Below, piece by piece: positions 22,148 to 32,700 of a stretch of 64,000 nt of DNA (the stretch's first letter is position 1; every line of letters begins with the position of its first letter). A program made the translations under genes and the position numbers. The notes beneath the pieces are model-generated. The model was not told the DNA's origin and did not search any database. It saw only the letters and a list, made by a program, of their open reading frames with translations. Origin of the DNA: Macrosoma leucophasiata (Eukaryota; Arthropoda; Insecta; Lepidoptera; Hedylidae); assembly GCA_036365455.1 (NCBI GenBank), contig JAWQUS010000002.1, positions 8,866,001 through 8,930,000 on the forward strand, written 5' to 3'.

Positions 22148-25033
22148 ATGTTGTTTCATAATAATAATAATAACATTGTAAACCTGGTGCATCAAAATAT
22201 ACAAGGAATATTGGGTAAAGAATTAGAAATTGAGTTATTTTTAAACATTCGTGACATACAAATTTGTTGTTTTACTGAACATTGGTTGAAAAATAGCGAA
22301 TTAATATTCAATTTTAGTGGGCACCAGGTAGGCAGTTCGTTCTGTAGGTCACATGCAATACGTGGTGGCTCTCTTATATTGTTAAAAAAAGACATTAAAC
22401 ATAAGGAACGCAGAGATATAGTGAGTCTTTCCGTTGAACGAACTGCAGAAATAGCCTGTGTGGAGCTTGAGCGCTTGATTATTGTGTCCGTATACAGACC
22501 TCCAAGTGGATCTTATGAATGTTTTGAAAAAATTTTAGATGTTGTACTGAACAATCTAACTGCTTCAAAAAAACGTGTCATTATTTGCGGAGATTTCAAT
22601 ATAAATTTATTGGAGGAAACTCCAACAACTGTGAGGTTTAAATCGTTACTTATGTCATTTAATCTGCATAATTTGTTCTCAGAACCTACTAGAATTACAC
22701 AGAACTCGGCGACATGCATAGACAATATTTTTATCGATTTTGAACCTACACATAAAAATATTTTGACTGAATTAAGCTCCGACCATTGTGGTCAGTTAGT
22801 TTCCTTCTGTAGTCAATTACATAATGATAAAAATAAACGAGCAATTGTATTTGTTCCTTTCAATGCGAAGCGAATTAAGAAATTCAGAGAAAATATTGTC
22901 CCAAAACTTGCAAACGTGCAATACCATAACGATCCTAACATATTATACAATGACTTTTTTGCTACAATTTTAACAGAATTTAATTTAGTTTTTACCAATA
23001 AGACAATAAATGTGAGATGTCATAAGTCGTTCAATGAATGGGCGACGGTTGGAATACATAAGAGTAGACAGAGATTGTATGACCTGTATGGAGAAAAGTC
23101 ACATAATCACACAAATTCGTTTAAAAATCATGTTAAATTATATTCGAAAATATTCAAGAAAGTGTGTTTTGCAGCCAAGGCACTTCACATTAAAAATAAA
23201 ATTAAAAATTCAAATAACAAAATTAAAGCGACTTGGAATGTAATTAATAGTGAAACTGGGAAACAAGCTGAACGCAACTCTGATTTTAAATTAATAATTG
23301 ACAATAAACATGTTACTACTGACGAAGAAGTTGCTTTAGCATTTGAAACATTCTTTGCTAATATTCCAGTTTCTTTGACTGGAGACCTCATTTCATCGCC
23401 TACCGTCGCCGAATCATTATTGAAAAAAAATGTACATCAAAGTAAAACTATATTTAATTTTAAGTTAGTTAATACTGCGGATGTTATACATGCCTTTAAG
23501 TCTATTAATATTAAGAACACAACTGATTTATGGGGCTTATCTGTAAAAGTTGCATATGAAATAATGGATGTGATTGCACCTTACCTAGCGGCAATGTTTA
23601 ATAATAGTATTGTAAGTGGTATATTTCCTGACTTAATGAAACATAGTAAAGTGATTCCTCTTTTTAAATCTGGTAGTACAAGTGACCCCACAAATTTTAG
23701 ACCAATTTCTGTACTACCTGTCTTAAGTAAAATTTTTGAAAAACTTATTTTAATTCAACTACTTGCACACTTTAACCATCATAAACTTTTACATTGTCGA
23801 CAGTTTGGATTTACTAGGGGTCGTTCAACTACCGATGCAGGTGTTGAACTTGTCAAACACATTTTTGAAGCTTGGGAAAAATCACATAATGCACTAGGGG
23901 TATTCTGTGACTTATCTAAAGCATTTGATTGCGTTCAGCATGAAACATTGGTCAGAAAGTTATATCACTACGGCCTTCGAGATACCGCTCTCGAGCTTAT
24001 GACTTCATATTTAAACAATAGAAATATGTGTGTTGATGTAAATGGGACAAGATCTCCCGGGACTTCAATGGATATGGGGGTCCCACAGGGCTCTATTTTA
24101 GGGCCATTTCTTTTCTTAGTCTATATTAATGACTTACCCTACATTATCAATGATGGCCAAGAGATGGTATTGTTTGCTGATGATACTTCTTTAGTGTTCA
24201 AAATTAAAAGACAGGAGGTAGATTTTGACTGTGTAAACAATACTCTCTCTAATATAGTACATTGGTTTAGCGCCAATAACCTTTCGTTAAATAGCAGTAA
24301 GACAAAATGTATTAAATTTACTACTCCTAACGTAAAACAGGTTGAAACCAATGTTAAGATAAATGAGGAAGTATTGGAGATCGTAGAGTCCACGGTATTT
24401 CTGGGCATTACCGTGGATGCTAAATTGCAATGGGGTCCCCATATTGCCAAATTAGCTAATAGACTTAGCTCGGCAGCATTTGCTGTGAAAAAGATTAGAC
24501 TATTAACAGACGTCGAGACGGCTCGCCTTGTTTATTTTAGTTATTTTCACAGTATAATGTCCTATGGCATTTTGCTATGGGGAAATTCCGCCGACGTCAA
24601 CACTATTTTTGTACTGCAAAAGAGAGCTGTCCGGGCTATCTACGGGTTGAGTCCGAGGGTATCTCTTAGAGATAAATTTAAAGAAATAAATATTCTGACT
24701 GTAGCTTCGCAATACATTTATGAAAATGTATTATATGTCCGTAAAAACATTAATGAGTTTCCTACAATAGGTAACAATCACAGTATAAATACTAGGAACA
24801 AATACAAGTTGTCCATGCATGCAACGCGGCTGAATAGGGTCAGTAATTCTTTTAGAGGTCAATGTATACGGTTCTTTAATCAAATCCCCAAAAACGTTCA
24901 AAGTCTATCGATCAATAAATTTAAGAAAGTAATAAAAGAACGTTTATATAAATGTAATTACTATAAGACCAGTGATTATCTTAATGATAATACGTCTTGG
25001 GATTATAGCGATCGCTGCCAGGCTATTTCATGA
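22148..25033 (+). CDS. CR1/Jockey-group LINE ORF2: endonuclease plus reverse transcriptase, uninterrupted
   Basis: 961 codons with no stop or frameshift. The N-terminus is an EEP endonuclease (NLVHQNIQGI, FTEHWL, VYRPPSGSYECFEKIL, IICGDFNINLL, SSDHCGQ). The reverse transcriptase has FRPISVLPVLSKIFEKLIL, QFGFTRGRSTTDA, FCDLSKAFDCVQHE, GVPQGSILGPFLFLVYINDL and FADD at 676-679. The C-terminal part (YFHSIMSYGILLWGN, LQKRAVRAIYGLSP) is usual in CR1- and Jockey-group elements of insects. An unbroken frame suggests recent insertion. The ATG at 22148 is followed by an AAT/ATA run. No gag-like ORF1 lies upstream, so the copy seems 5'-truncated. The exact clade needs a phylogeny. Confidence 0.88.
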   Translation: MLFHNNNNNIVNLVHQNIQGILGKELEIELFLNIRDIQICCFTEHWLKNSELIFNFSGHQVGSSFCRSHAIRGGSLILLKKDIKHKERRDIVSLSVERTAEIACVELERLIIVSVYRPPSGSYECFEKILDVVLNNLTASKKRVIICGDFNINLLEETPTTVRFKSLLMSFNLHNLFSEPTRITQNSATCIDNIFIDFEPTHKNILTELSSDHCGQLVSFCSQLHNDKNKRAIVFVPFNAKRIKKFRENIVPKLANVQYHNDPNILYNDFFATILTEFNLVFTNKTINVRCHKSFNEWATVGIHKSRQRLYDLYGEKSHNHTNSFKNHVKLYSKIFKKVCFAAKALHIKNKIKNSNNKIKATWNVINSETGKQAERNSDFKLIIDNKHVTTDEEVALAFETFFANIPVSLTGDLISSPTVAESLLKKNVHQSKTIFNFKLVNTADVIHAFKSINIKNTTDLWGLSVKVAYEIMDVIAPYLAAMFNNSIVSGIFPDLMKHSKVIPLFKSGSTSDPTNFRPISVLPVLSKIFEKLILIQLLAHFNHHKLLHCRQFGFTRGRSTTDAGVELVKHIFEAWEKSHNALGVFCDLSKAFDCVQHETLVRKLYHYGLRDTALELMTSYLNNRNMCVDVNGTRSPGTSMDMGVPQGSILGPFLFLVYINDLPYIINDGQEMVLFADDTSLVFKIKRQEVDFDCVNNTLSNIVHWFSANNLSLNSSKTKCIKFTTPNVKQVETNVKINEEVLEIVESTVFLGITVDAKLQWGPHIAKLANRLSSAAFAVKKIRLLTDVETARLVYFSYFHSIMSYGILLWGNSADVNTIFVLQKRAVRAIYGLSPRVSLRDKFKEINILTVASQYIYENVLYVRKNINEFPTIGNNHSINTRNKYKLSMHATRLNRVSNSFRGQCIRFFNQIPKNVQSLSINKFKKVIKERLYKCNYYKTSDYLNDNTSWDYSDRCQAIS

Positions 25034-25745
25034 TCCTGTGATTTCGTGTATTCAGTAATTAGTATCTACTATTGTTAAGGGTTGAATAATGTGAATACCC
25101 TGGCTGAAAATGAATTCCATCTTTTATTTTGCCGTATGCATATCCGGAACAGTCATGCACGCTTAAATGTCTTTGCCTTTGGCGGCGTCGTGTGGCGGGT
25201 TGCTCACTTCCCTCTAAAATGGTCGAGGAGGGCAATGGCTGTCACATGCGTCATACTCGTGAACGGGTGCTGTTGGTGGGGACTGGTCTGTTCTGGTTTG
25301 CAGGGGCTATATCACATTTAGTAGATAGCAGTTTATTTGCATCTATGCTATGGACGTTGACATTATTTGATTTTTCACGATAATCTGTACTAGATTTAAG
25401 CTTTCATTTAAAAGAGCTCTTACTGAGTTTGTTGGGTAGCGGAGTTCTTCTCAGTAGTGACTGCACTTGGAACTCTGCTAAGTGAATAACATTGATCTTG
25501 ACGAATAAGTTTTTCTTTTTCTTCATTTATTATCATTGAAGGAATTGAAAAATTTTATGATTATTATGTTTTAACCAAATAGTTTAAATTTTAATTTTTA
25601 ATTTACTATTAATATATGATTTTTCTTTACTATATGTAATGGTTATTCGCTCTAGGTAGTTTATGATTTATTGACGTTTTGAAAGTATCTGTAAAGATCT
25701 ATTCGAAATAAAAATATTTTCTATTCTATTCTATTCTATTCTATA
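22148..25745 (+). mobile_element. CR1/Jockey-group LINE copy with (CTATT)n tail
   Basis: ORF2 is followed by about 690 bp of 3' UTR, then ataaaaatattttctattct and at least four CTATT units (25721-25743). A short microsatellite tail in place of poly(A) is usual for CR1-like elements. The 5' boundary is not fixed. Confidence 0.75.
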
Positions 25746-26146
25746 AAACCCGTTTGTTTAATCATAAACCAGCACTAGCTATTGGACAGGTATTTACATA
25801 AATAGGTATTCGCCTTGCTAAATATGCCATTCGTCATTATTATTCAAAAAGCGTAACACGTAGTAACCTCCATAAGAGTATCCGTAACGTAACAATAATA
25901 TAGCCAAAATAAGCAGTTTTTAGGATCCTTATACGATTATTTTAATGTTAAATATTGACTGTCTCTATGATAGTTCACACGCGATGATATTTGATCAACT
26001 GGTTTGACCAGTTGTCCTGCAAAATGTGGCTGTCGTATTATTTGATATAGTGTAGAGCTTACGTTCGGCCTGTGTGAACACACTGAACACCGCCTGTGTT
26101 CAAATGGTTAACAGGACTAGTTTAACATTGTAAGTTTTCGACGTTA
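25746..26146. other. Intergenic, no recognised feature
   Basis: AT-rich; a small palindrome, tcaactggtttgaccagttg (about 25994). No gene. Confidence 0.4.
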
Positions 26147-26522
26147 TCATGTGGAAAATACAGGAAGACTTGGACGCCATATTAATGTAAGTAAATATTA
26201 TTTTTAACTATAACTTAACAAGAAGGTACGGACTTAATTTTAATTCTAGGTTTATTTTCCTTTAAAATATAGGTATTGTGTTCTAAGAGCGATTAGGTAG
26301 TATTTTGTATATAATACCTACTTCCTGAATTAAAAGATCATGTGGAAAATACAGGAAGACTTGGACGCCATATTAATGTAAGTAAATATTTTTTTATAGC
26401 TAAACAAAAAGGTACCGACTTAATTTTAATTCTAGGTTTATTTTCCTTTAAAATATAGGTATTGTGTTCTAAGAGCTATTAGGTAGTATTTTGTATATAA
26501 TACCTACTTCCTGAATTAAAAG
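26147..26522 (+). repeat. Tandem duplication of a ~190-bp unit with an exon-like start
   Basis: Two copies (26147-26336 and 26338-26522) differ at only a few sites. Each opens with ATGTGGAAAATACAGGAAGA and reads MWKIQEDLDAIL before a strong donor (AT|GTAAGT at 26187 and 26378). Each open segment is 38 nt (26149-26186, 26340-26377), which by phase could splice to Mthfd1 exon 2 at 30663. It may be a duplicated alternative first exon or a chance frame. Confidence 0.4.
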
Positions 26523-26828
26523 CTGCTTGAGTATTATTTGAATTTATCCAAAGCGATAATTGTTGAATTGATATTTATTATTTATTACTATAGGAATTTG
26601 AGTGAATCTTGCATTTCGTTAGAAAAATGGTTAAGACGAATAATTATTAGATATCAATTTACTGGCGGGTATATAATAATACTGTATTGTTATGTAATGT
26701 ATAGGTAGCCAGGCATAGGAAGGTATATCTATTACATTCCTTGCCTAAAAGTAGAGCCCCCTCTTACATTTTTTGTGGTCGTGAGTTGTTTGGCGGTGGT
26801 CACGGCTTTCAATTCCACCAGGTAGCCC

Positions 26829-27190
26829 GGAAGAATCAGAATCAGAAATTCATTTATTCATTTAGGGTGACCGGCACCTCTCTATGACACGTCAAAAACA
26901 AACAAAATAAATTAAAGTGAATAACAATTGATATACATGTCAAACAAGATAAAATATATGTATAGTCAAGAATATCACTAAGATAAACTAAATATAATAA
27001 ACTAATGTAAAAAGTATATCAGTAGAATGTCTCATTTCCCCTCTACAAACTGATAACAAAGAGTAAAAAGAAAAGAAAAGAGTCATTCTTTGTCATTCAC
27101 CGGCAGAGAAGGATAGCGCCATGATACCTATCCAAGTTGAAGACATATGTAAAAGGCTCATGCCGAGATTTATACCTACAAACAAAAAAA
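26829..27190 (-). mobile_element. LINE 3' UTR fragment with short-repeat tail
   Basis: On the minus strand the end reads ...aataaatgaatttctgattc tgattcttc, a (TGATTC)-type tail of CR1-like LINEs. Only untranslated sequence is left. 27191-27775 is AT-rich with TAGGTA runs and no gene. Confidence 0.45.
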
Positions 27191-27775
27191 TCCATGGTGG
27201 TAAAACAACTTTGGAATATTATCTGGCAAACACTACAATATTTTTTTAAACAATACGTAGGTTAGTTACCTATACATTAAAATATAAATGGTAATCCGAA
27301 AAGGGTAGGAACCTATAAGTACCTTCATTACAAAGTATTTGCCAGGATCCCTAATCCGAACGAGGATTAGGTACCTACTACTCGTTTAAAAAAGTTATCT
27401 CACTCACACCTAATGTTTTCAGCAATATTCAAATAGGTAGTTAGGTACTTAAGTACTACAATAACAATTTCGATTAATTTACCTACCTATACGCTAGCAG
27501 TGTTTTAGATCTCGTAGGTAGGTAGGTACGTATAATTAATGATGACTACGCACATGTAGTCAAGGTCAAGTTACGTAGTATAAAATGTAGGTATAAATTG
27601 TTTTTGCGCTTGAACAATATCTTAATATTCATAATTCTACGATACTAAATTATTTCATATGCACCTTTAGCAACCTTCATACTTTGTGGAATATCCACTG
27701 ATTTCCGGCAATGGTTATCTTGAGATACCTTCACAAAATGTTTGATTTTCTTTCTCGACATAGGTAGCATCCATA

Positions 27776-28058
27776 GAGCAACACCGGAGGGGAGTAGCCA
27801 TGTGCAGGCTTTCCCCTCTGTCAAAGTACAAGCCCAAATGGGCCTATGCCTGTCGCCTTGATGTTTAAATGTGTGCGTGAAATTGTTTATGTATTTTGTT
27901 AAAGTCAAGGTGTGAGTTTCGTAGTAATAGACGATTTTTGTAGTGTGTGTGTGTATCACACGCATTCCCCCGCAAAAAATGACAGACTGTTTTGCATCAG
28001 TAATAAACGCTATGGCTACTCGCCTCCGGTCCGCCGCGACCGGTAGCCCGTGTTGCTC
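27776..28058. mobile_element. TA-flanked MITE, GAGCAACACGG family, copy 3
   Basis: Left end gagcaacaccggaggggagt (a short deletion in the left inverted end), right end accggtagcccgtgttgctc, TA on both sides. The inner part is as in copy 2. Confidence 0.8.
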
Positions 28059-29215
28059 TATGGGTAGCATCTTATCCAAATACCTAACAGCTATTTGTAA
28101 TGTAAACTATTCAATGCATTACAATCCTAACACCATAGAGGAGTGATTAAAATCTAAGCATTAGCAAAACTTAAACAAAACATTTAAGTAAATAGGTAGG
28201 TAGGTACTTAATAAGCCATTAATGCATAATTCGTCTCGTTACTTAAAACCATAATTTTGTTTGTCAATAATTTAAGAGTTATAATTATTATTATACATTC
28301 GTTATGAAAACTCATTTGATAAGCTATTCGTTTGTTATCGTTGTTAACGATGTCTGTTTGTTTTCTAGGGAACATGGTCTGATACCAAAAAGCGCTTTCT
28401 GTTATTTGTTAAATTATTAGTTAACGCTTTTAAAAAAGGAAACTTAATAAAATACCAAATTGTTCGGTTTATGTAATTATTACCTATTTATTATTTTTTT
28501 CGTGTGTTTTTGTGTATTCATATGCGTTTTCATACAATAAAAACAATGTTTTCAAACATACCAAGACATTTTTGTGCGGAGTGTTTGAGGTAGGTGAAAA
28601 AAAATTTAATAAATATAGGTATACCTTCTTAGTTGGCATGTTGCAAAGTTTAATAAATTCGATTTAGTAGGTATCCTTTCCATTGGTAGTGGATCTCGTA
28701 TGGATTTGTTCAGGTAGGTAGGTAGGTACCTAAGTATTTATTTATTACCTACCTAAGTAGTAGTTAGTTGTTTTATAATCCAATCTAATACTTACGATTG
28801 TTGGAAAAAGTTCACGAGTCTCTATGAATTTAAAGATAATTTTCGTTTAGTACATCCCTAAAAAAATCAAACAAATTCAGTTAAATAGTTATACCTACAC
28901 TATAAAAAAATATCGATAATTTTACCTTTCTAGAAAAATTGTTGGCCTTTAGGTACCTACATGGCGTTGAGATCAATTTCCATGTGAACTAAAATTGGAC
29001 TTATGGTATTGCTTTTCAATAAATAAACACCGACATTACATACTAAAATAAATTACAACCAAAATTAAACATTATCTTTAGATACTATTCTTACGCTGAT
29101 AGGGTGTAAAATAAGTAGATAGATTTGTACCTACGTACCTATGTAATTAATTTAAATGTTATGCCTTATGCTTACTGAAACTGACACGCGTTTTTTTTAT
29201 ATACTTACTTACATA
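28059..29215. other. AT-rich intergenic DNA
   Basis: Many TAGGTAGGTA/TACCTACC words and no coding frame or recognised repeat. Confidence 0.5.
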
Positions 29216-29491
29216 GAGCAACACCGGAGGGGAGTAGCCATATGCAGGCTTTCCCCTCTGCCAAAGTACAAGCTCAAATGGGCCTATACCTGTCGCCTAG
29301 ATGTTTAAATGTGTGCGTGAAATTGTTTCTGTATTTTATTAAAGTCAAGCTGTGAGTTTCGTAGTAATAGACGATTTTTGTAGTGTGCGTGTGTGTCGCA
29401 CGCATTTCCCCCCGCAAAAAATGATAAGACTGTTTTGCATCGGTAATAAACGCTATGACTACTCCCCTCCAGTCCGTGGCCCGTGTTGTTC
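29216..29491. mobile_element. TA-flanked MITE, GAGCAACACGG family, copy 4
   Basis: It shares with copy 3 the shortened left end (gagcaacaccggaggggagt), so these two copies derive from one deleted parent. Right end ccgtggcccgtgttgttc, TA flanks. It sits about 290 bp before the Mthfd1 ATG. Confidence 0.8.
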
Positions 29492-29779
29492 TATGCTTAC
29501 CTAATGTTAGATTGTATTTTCAGGTATGTGTTTTAGCTAATTAATCTGACCGTACTAATTTGTCTTTCTCTGATAGGTACTTAATATTACCTAGTTAATT
29601 AATCAGTTTAGTGGTTTGTTGTTCTCGAAAATTGAGTCGAAACCAATAGGTACGTATGAGACTGACGTATCATCTATTATCCGTAAGGTTATCGTGGGTT
29701 AGCACTGTGATGTATCTATCTATAATGCTCGTAAGATTGTTGTAACTCGCAGTAGCATCCTAACCAGCCGTCAGTCAAA

Positions 29780-32700
29780 ATGGCAGCGCAAAAAATTTCG
29801 GGAACCGAAATTGCCAGGTTTGTTGTTCTGGTAACTTTGTTTATTCAGAGTAAAACAATTCCTCTTAGTACTTAGGAATATAAACAAATGATGTGCTAAA
29901 TGTATGTATGTATATTGCATGCATCTTGGTTTTAAGTTTTAATTCGTTTTTTATCAAACTTTGAAAAAATAAATATTATCAAGCGTTTTAAGTTAATACC
30001 TACTTATATACCGGTGTCGTAACAAGTGCGTAACAATATGCATGGTGGTCAAACTGTCTCGAGTTTGCTTATATTTTCTTTGGAGTTGCTCTCCCCCCCC
30101 CGTTGCCTCTAGGGGGAGACGCCTTTGTATAACGTAGGTTGGGTTGCACCAAGTTATTTGTTGAAATTATTATAACATTTCACATCCTTCTCTATCTTAT
30201 AGAAATCTGTTAAAATTAGAGAAGGATGTGAAATGTTACAATAACTTTAACAAATATCTTAGTGCAACCCAGGCTAAGGTTTGATTGCTCCAAAATATTT
30301 GTTAAAGCTATTGTTAATGTAAAATTTTACATCTTTCTCTAACCGTAACAAATTTGTGTTGTGAAATGTTAAAATTTAACACAAACTTTAACTTTAACAA
30401 ATGTTTTGGTGCAACCCAACCTAATTAAGTCCTCCAGACACGAGAAAAATATGACAATTGAAATTCAATTGTGTCTGGGCGCCGGTGGCCTTACGTTCCT
30501 TGACAGGTTAAGAAGAATAGGTATTATAGATCGATCGTAGGTAGGTATGCGAGTAGGTATTACGAAGCCATATTAATTTTTCTGCTTGTAAACAACTATA
30601 AAAAATTCCAATACGAAATGCAATCCGAATGAGTCCCTAAGTCCCAATCTTCGTAAATGCAGATCTATCGAGAATGATCTGCGCTCACAAGTGTCGGAGC
30701 TGCGCAGCAAAAGCCCCAACTTCCAGCCGCGCCTCGCCATCGTGCAGGTGGGCGGGCGCGAGGACTCCAACGTCTACATTCGCATGAAGCTCAAGGCCGC
30801 CGAGAACATCGGCATCCTGACTGAACATGTTCGCTTGTCACGCGACTGCACGCAGACTGAGGTAAGTGAAATATCAACGATTTTTTGCAATTTCGTATCG
30901 TTTGGAGAATTACAACGGCACAAAGATGAGCGTTATGGTTCCGCACCTAAAAAGGTAAAAAAATGCATGATACAAATGTATAGGAGTGATCTTAGTAAGA
31001 TTACTCCTATATATTGATCTTAGTAAGATTACTCCTGCGCATTTGCATCATGCATTTTTTGTTACAGTTCAGCGTTGTAAGATCATCTTACAACGCTGAA
31101 CTATGGGTCCGTCTGTCACAGCTGATTTTCTCCGAAAGTACCGTAACGATTGAGTTGAAATTTGGTACTTACACACATGTAGGTAAACCAGCGAACCAAC
31201 ATGAACGTGCAACGAAAATAAATGTAAATGTTAGATAAATATAGAGACCATTTTTGGCAGAGAACTAATTTATCGGCCAAAAGTGGGCTCTATTTGAAAC
31301 TCTTGTAAGGTACTTGAGTACTGGCGACATAACTGAACTCCGAGGGAATAGGGAATTCCGAAAAACTAAAAACCTTTAACATCACTTAAGTACATCCTGA
31401 CCCGGGTATCGAACTCAAGACTCCAGGCACTCCAGCATAGCATTATTGGCCTGCTACTGGCCGCTACCACTAGATTTTTAAGACAGTAAAGTAAAGTAGT
31501 TTATCGTTGCAGCCTATAGACATCTACTCAATAGCTAATAAGTTTAAGACAAAACGATTCAAAACGTTGCGAGTTGTGAAACGACTCGAAATAACACATG
31601 CCAGTTATTTAGCCTCGAACGTGACGTAATAATGTCCATACCAAAGATGTAAGAAGAGTTAGATTGATAATCGCACCGGCCGTTTGTTTCAATTCGCGGA
31701 CGGTCAGGTGATCATCATATATGGTCTACAGACTCTCCAAAATCGATTTTGGAGATATATAATGTAGTATATATCTGTAGATATATAATTATGGCTACCA
31801 TCACTCACCACTGAAAAAAAATCCATCCATTTAGACTAAGTTTCTACATTTTTTAATATTTTTACAAGGTGGAAATGCCATTGCATTCAACCGAGTCTTT
31901 AGGGGGAGAGTCGGGATATGAGGTACTTGGACCCTCTAAAACTACCTCGGTGCCGACTTCAGTGCAGAAGAGGGAAGGGATACGGGTACACTATAAACGC
32001 TGCTCCGTTTCCTCTCTATCCAAGGCTCGTCCACGAGGACTTTTTGAGCCTCCCCTTCGTCATTTGCCATGATGATTTGCTTCTACCTCCGTCACCGTCA
32101 TCACGGAGCCGCGAGTGCTGAGCAACCAGAACCCTCACTCTTGCCACATTTTCCCTTTTAGTCGCCTCTTACGACAGGGAGAGGATATCTTAGTCCTAAT
32201 CTATAAGCTCGGAACTGCAACGGCCCCTTTCGGGGCTACTGAATATTGCTACCACCCTGGCGCCTTTTTCCCCTTCGAGCGGGATCATTCCTCTCCCGAA
32301 TACGCTCGACAGTCTCTTTCTGGAGGATTACTTCCTCACAGAAAGAGACCACAGCTATCCACGCTATGTCATCCGCCAGCATAGGTGCTACAATAACAGG
32401 TGGAGATAAATCTAACCCAATTCGTGCGACCAGGAGAGCCTCCCAAGTCTCTACCTACTGTCTTGTAGGTACAATTAATAGTGTTCTCCATTATAGTATA
32501 TACATACCTAAGTTTAAAAATACTGCATTTAAACTCGAAAAAATATACAATAATTGATTGTTTGTGAGTATGTTGTATGCTGTAACTGACCTTTGACTTC
32601 AATTATTATCAGCTGTCATTGAACGGAATCGAATTGTTTACGGAGTCGAATGATGTAACATTGATCGTCTAATAACGCGTAATAACTATCACAGAGATAT

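Noticed and set aside
27645..28079. 144-codon minus-strand frame
   Set aside because: It spans the MITE at 27776-28058 and its flanks; similar frames appear in other copies of that MITE.
31014..31238. Frame with a signal-peptide-like start ([18 protein letters not shown])
   Set aside because: Its hydrophobic start is the translation of stacked palindromes (30958-31101), so it is a by-product of a hairpin repeat.
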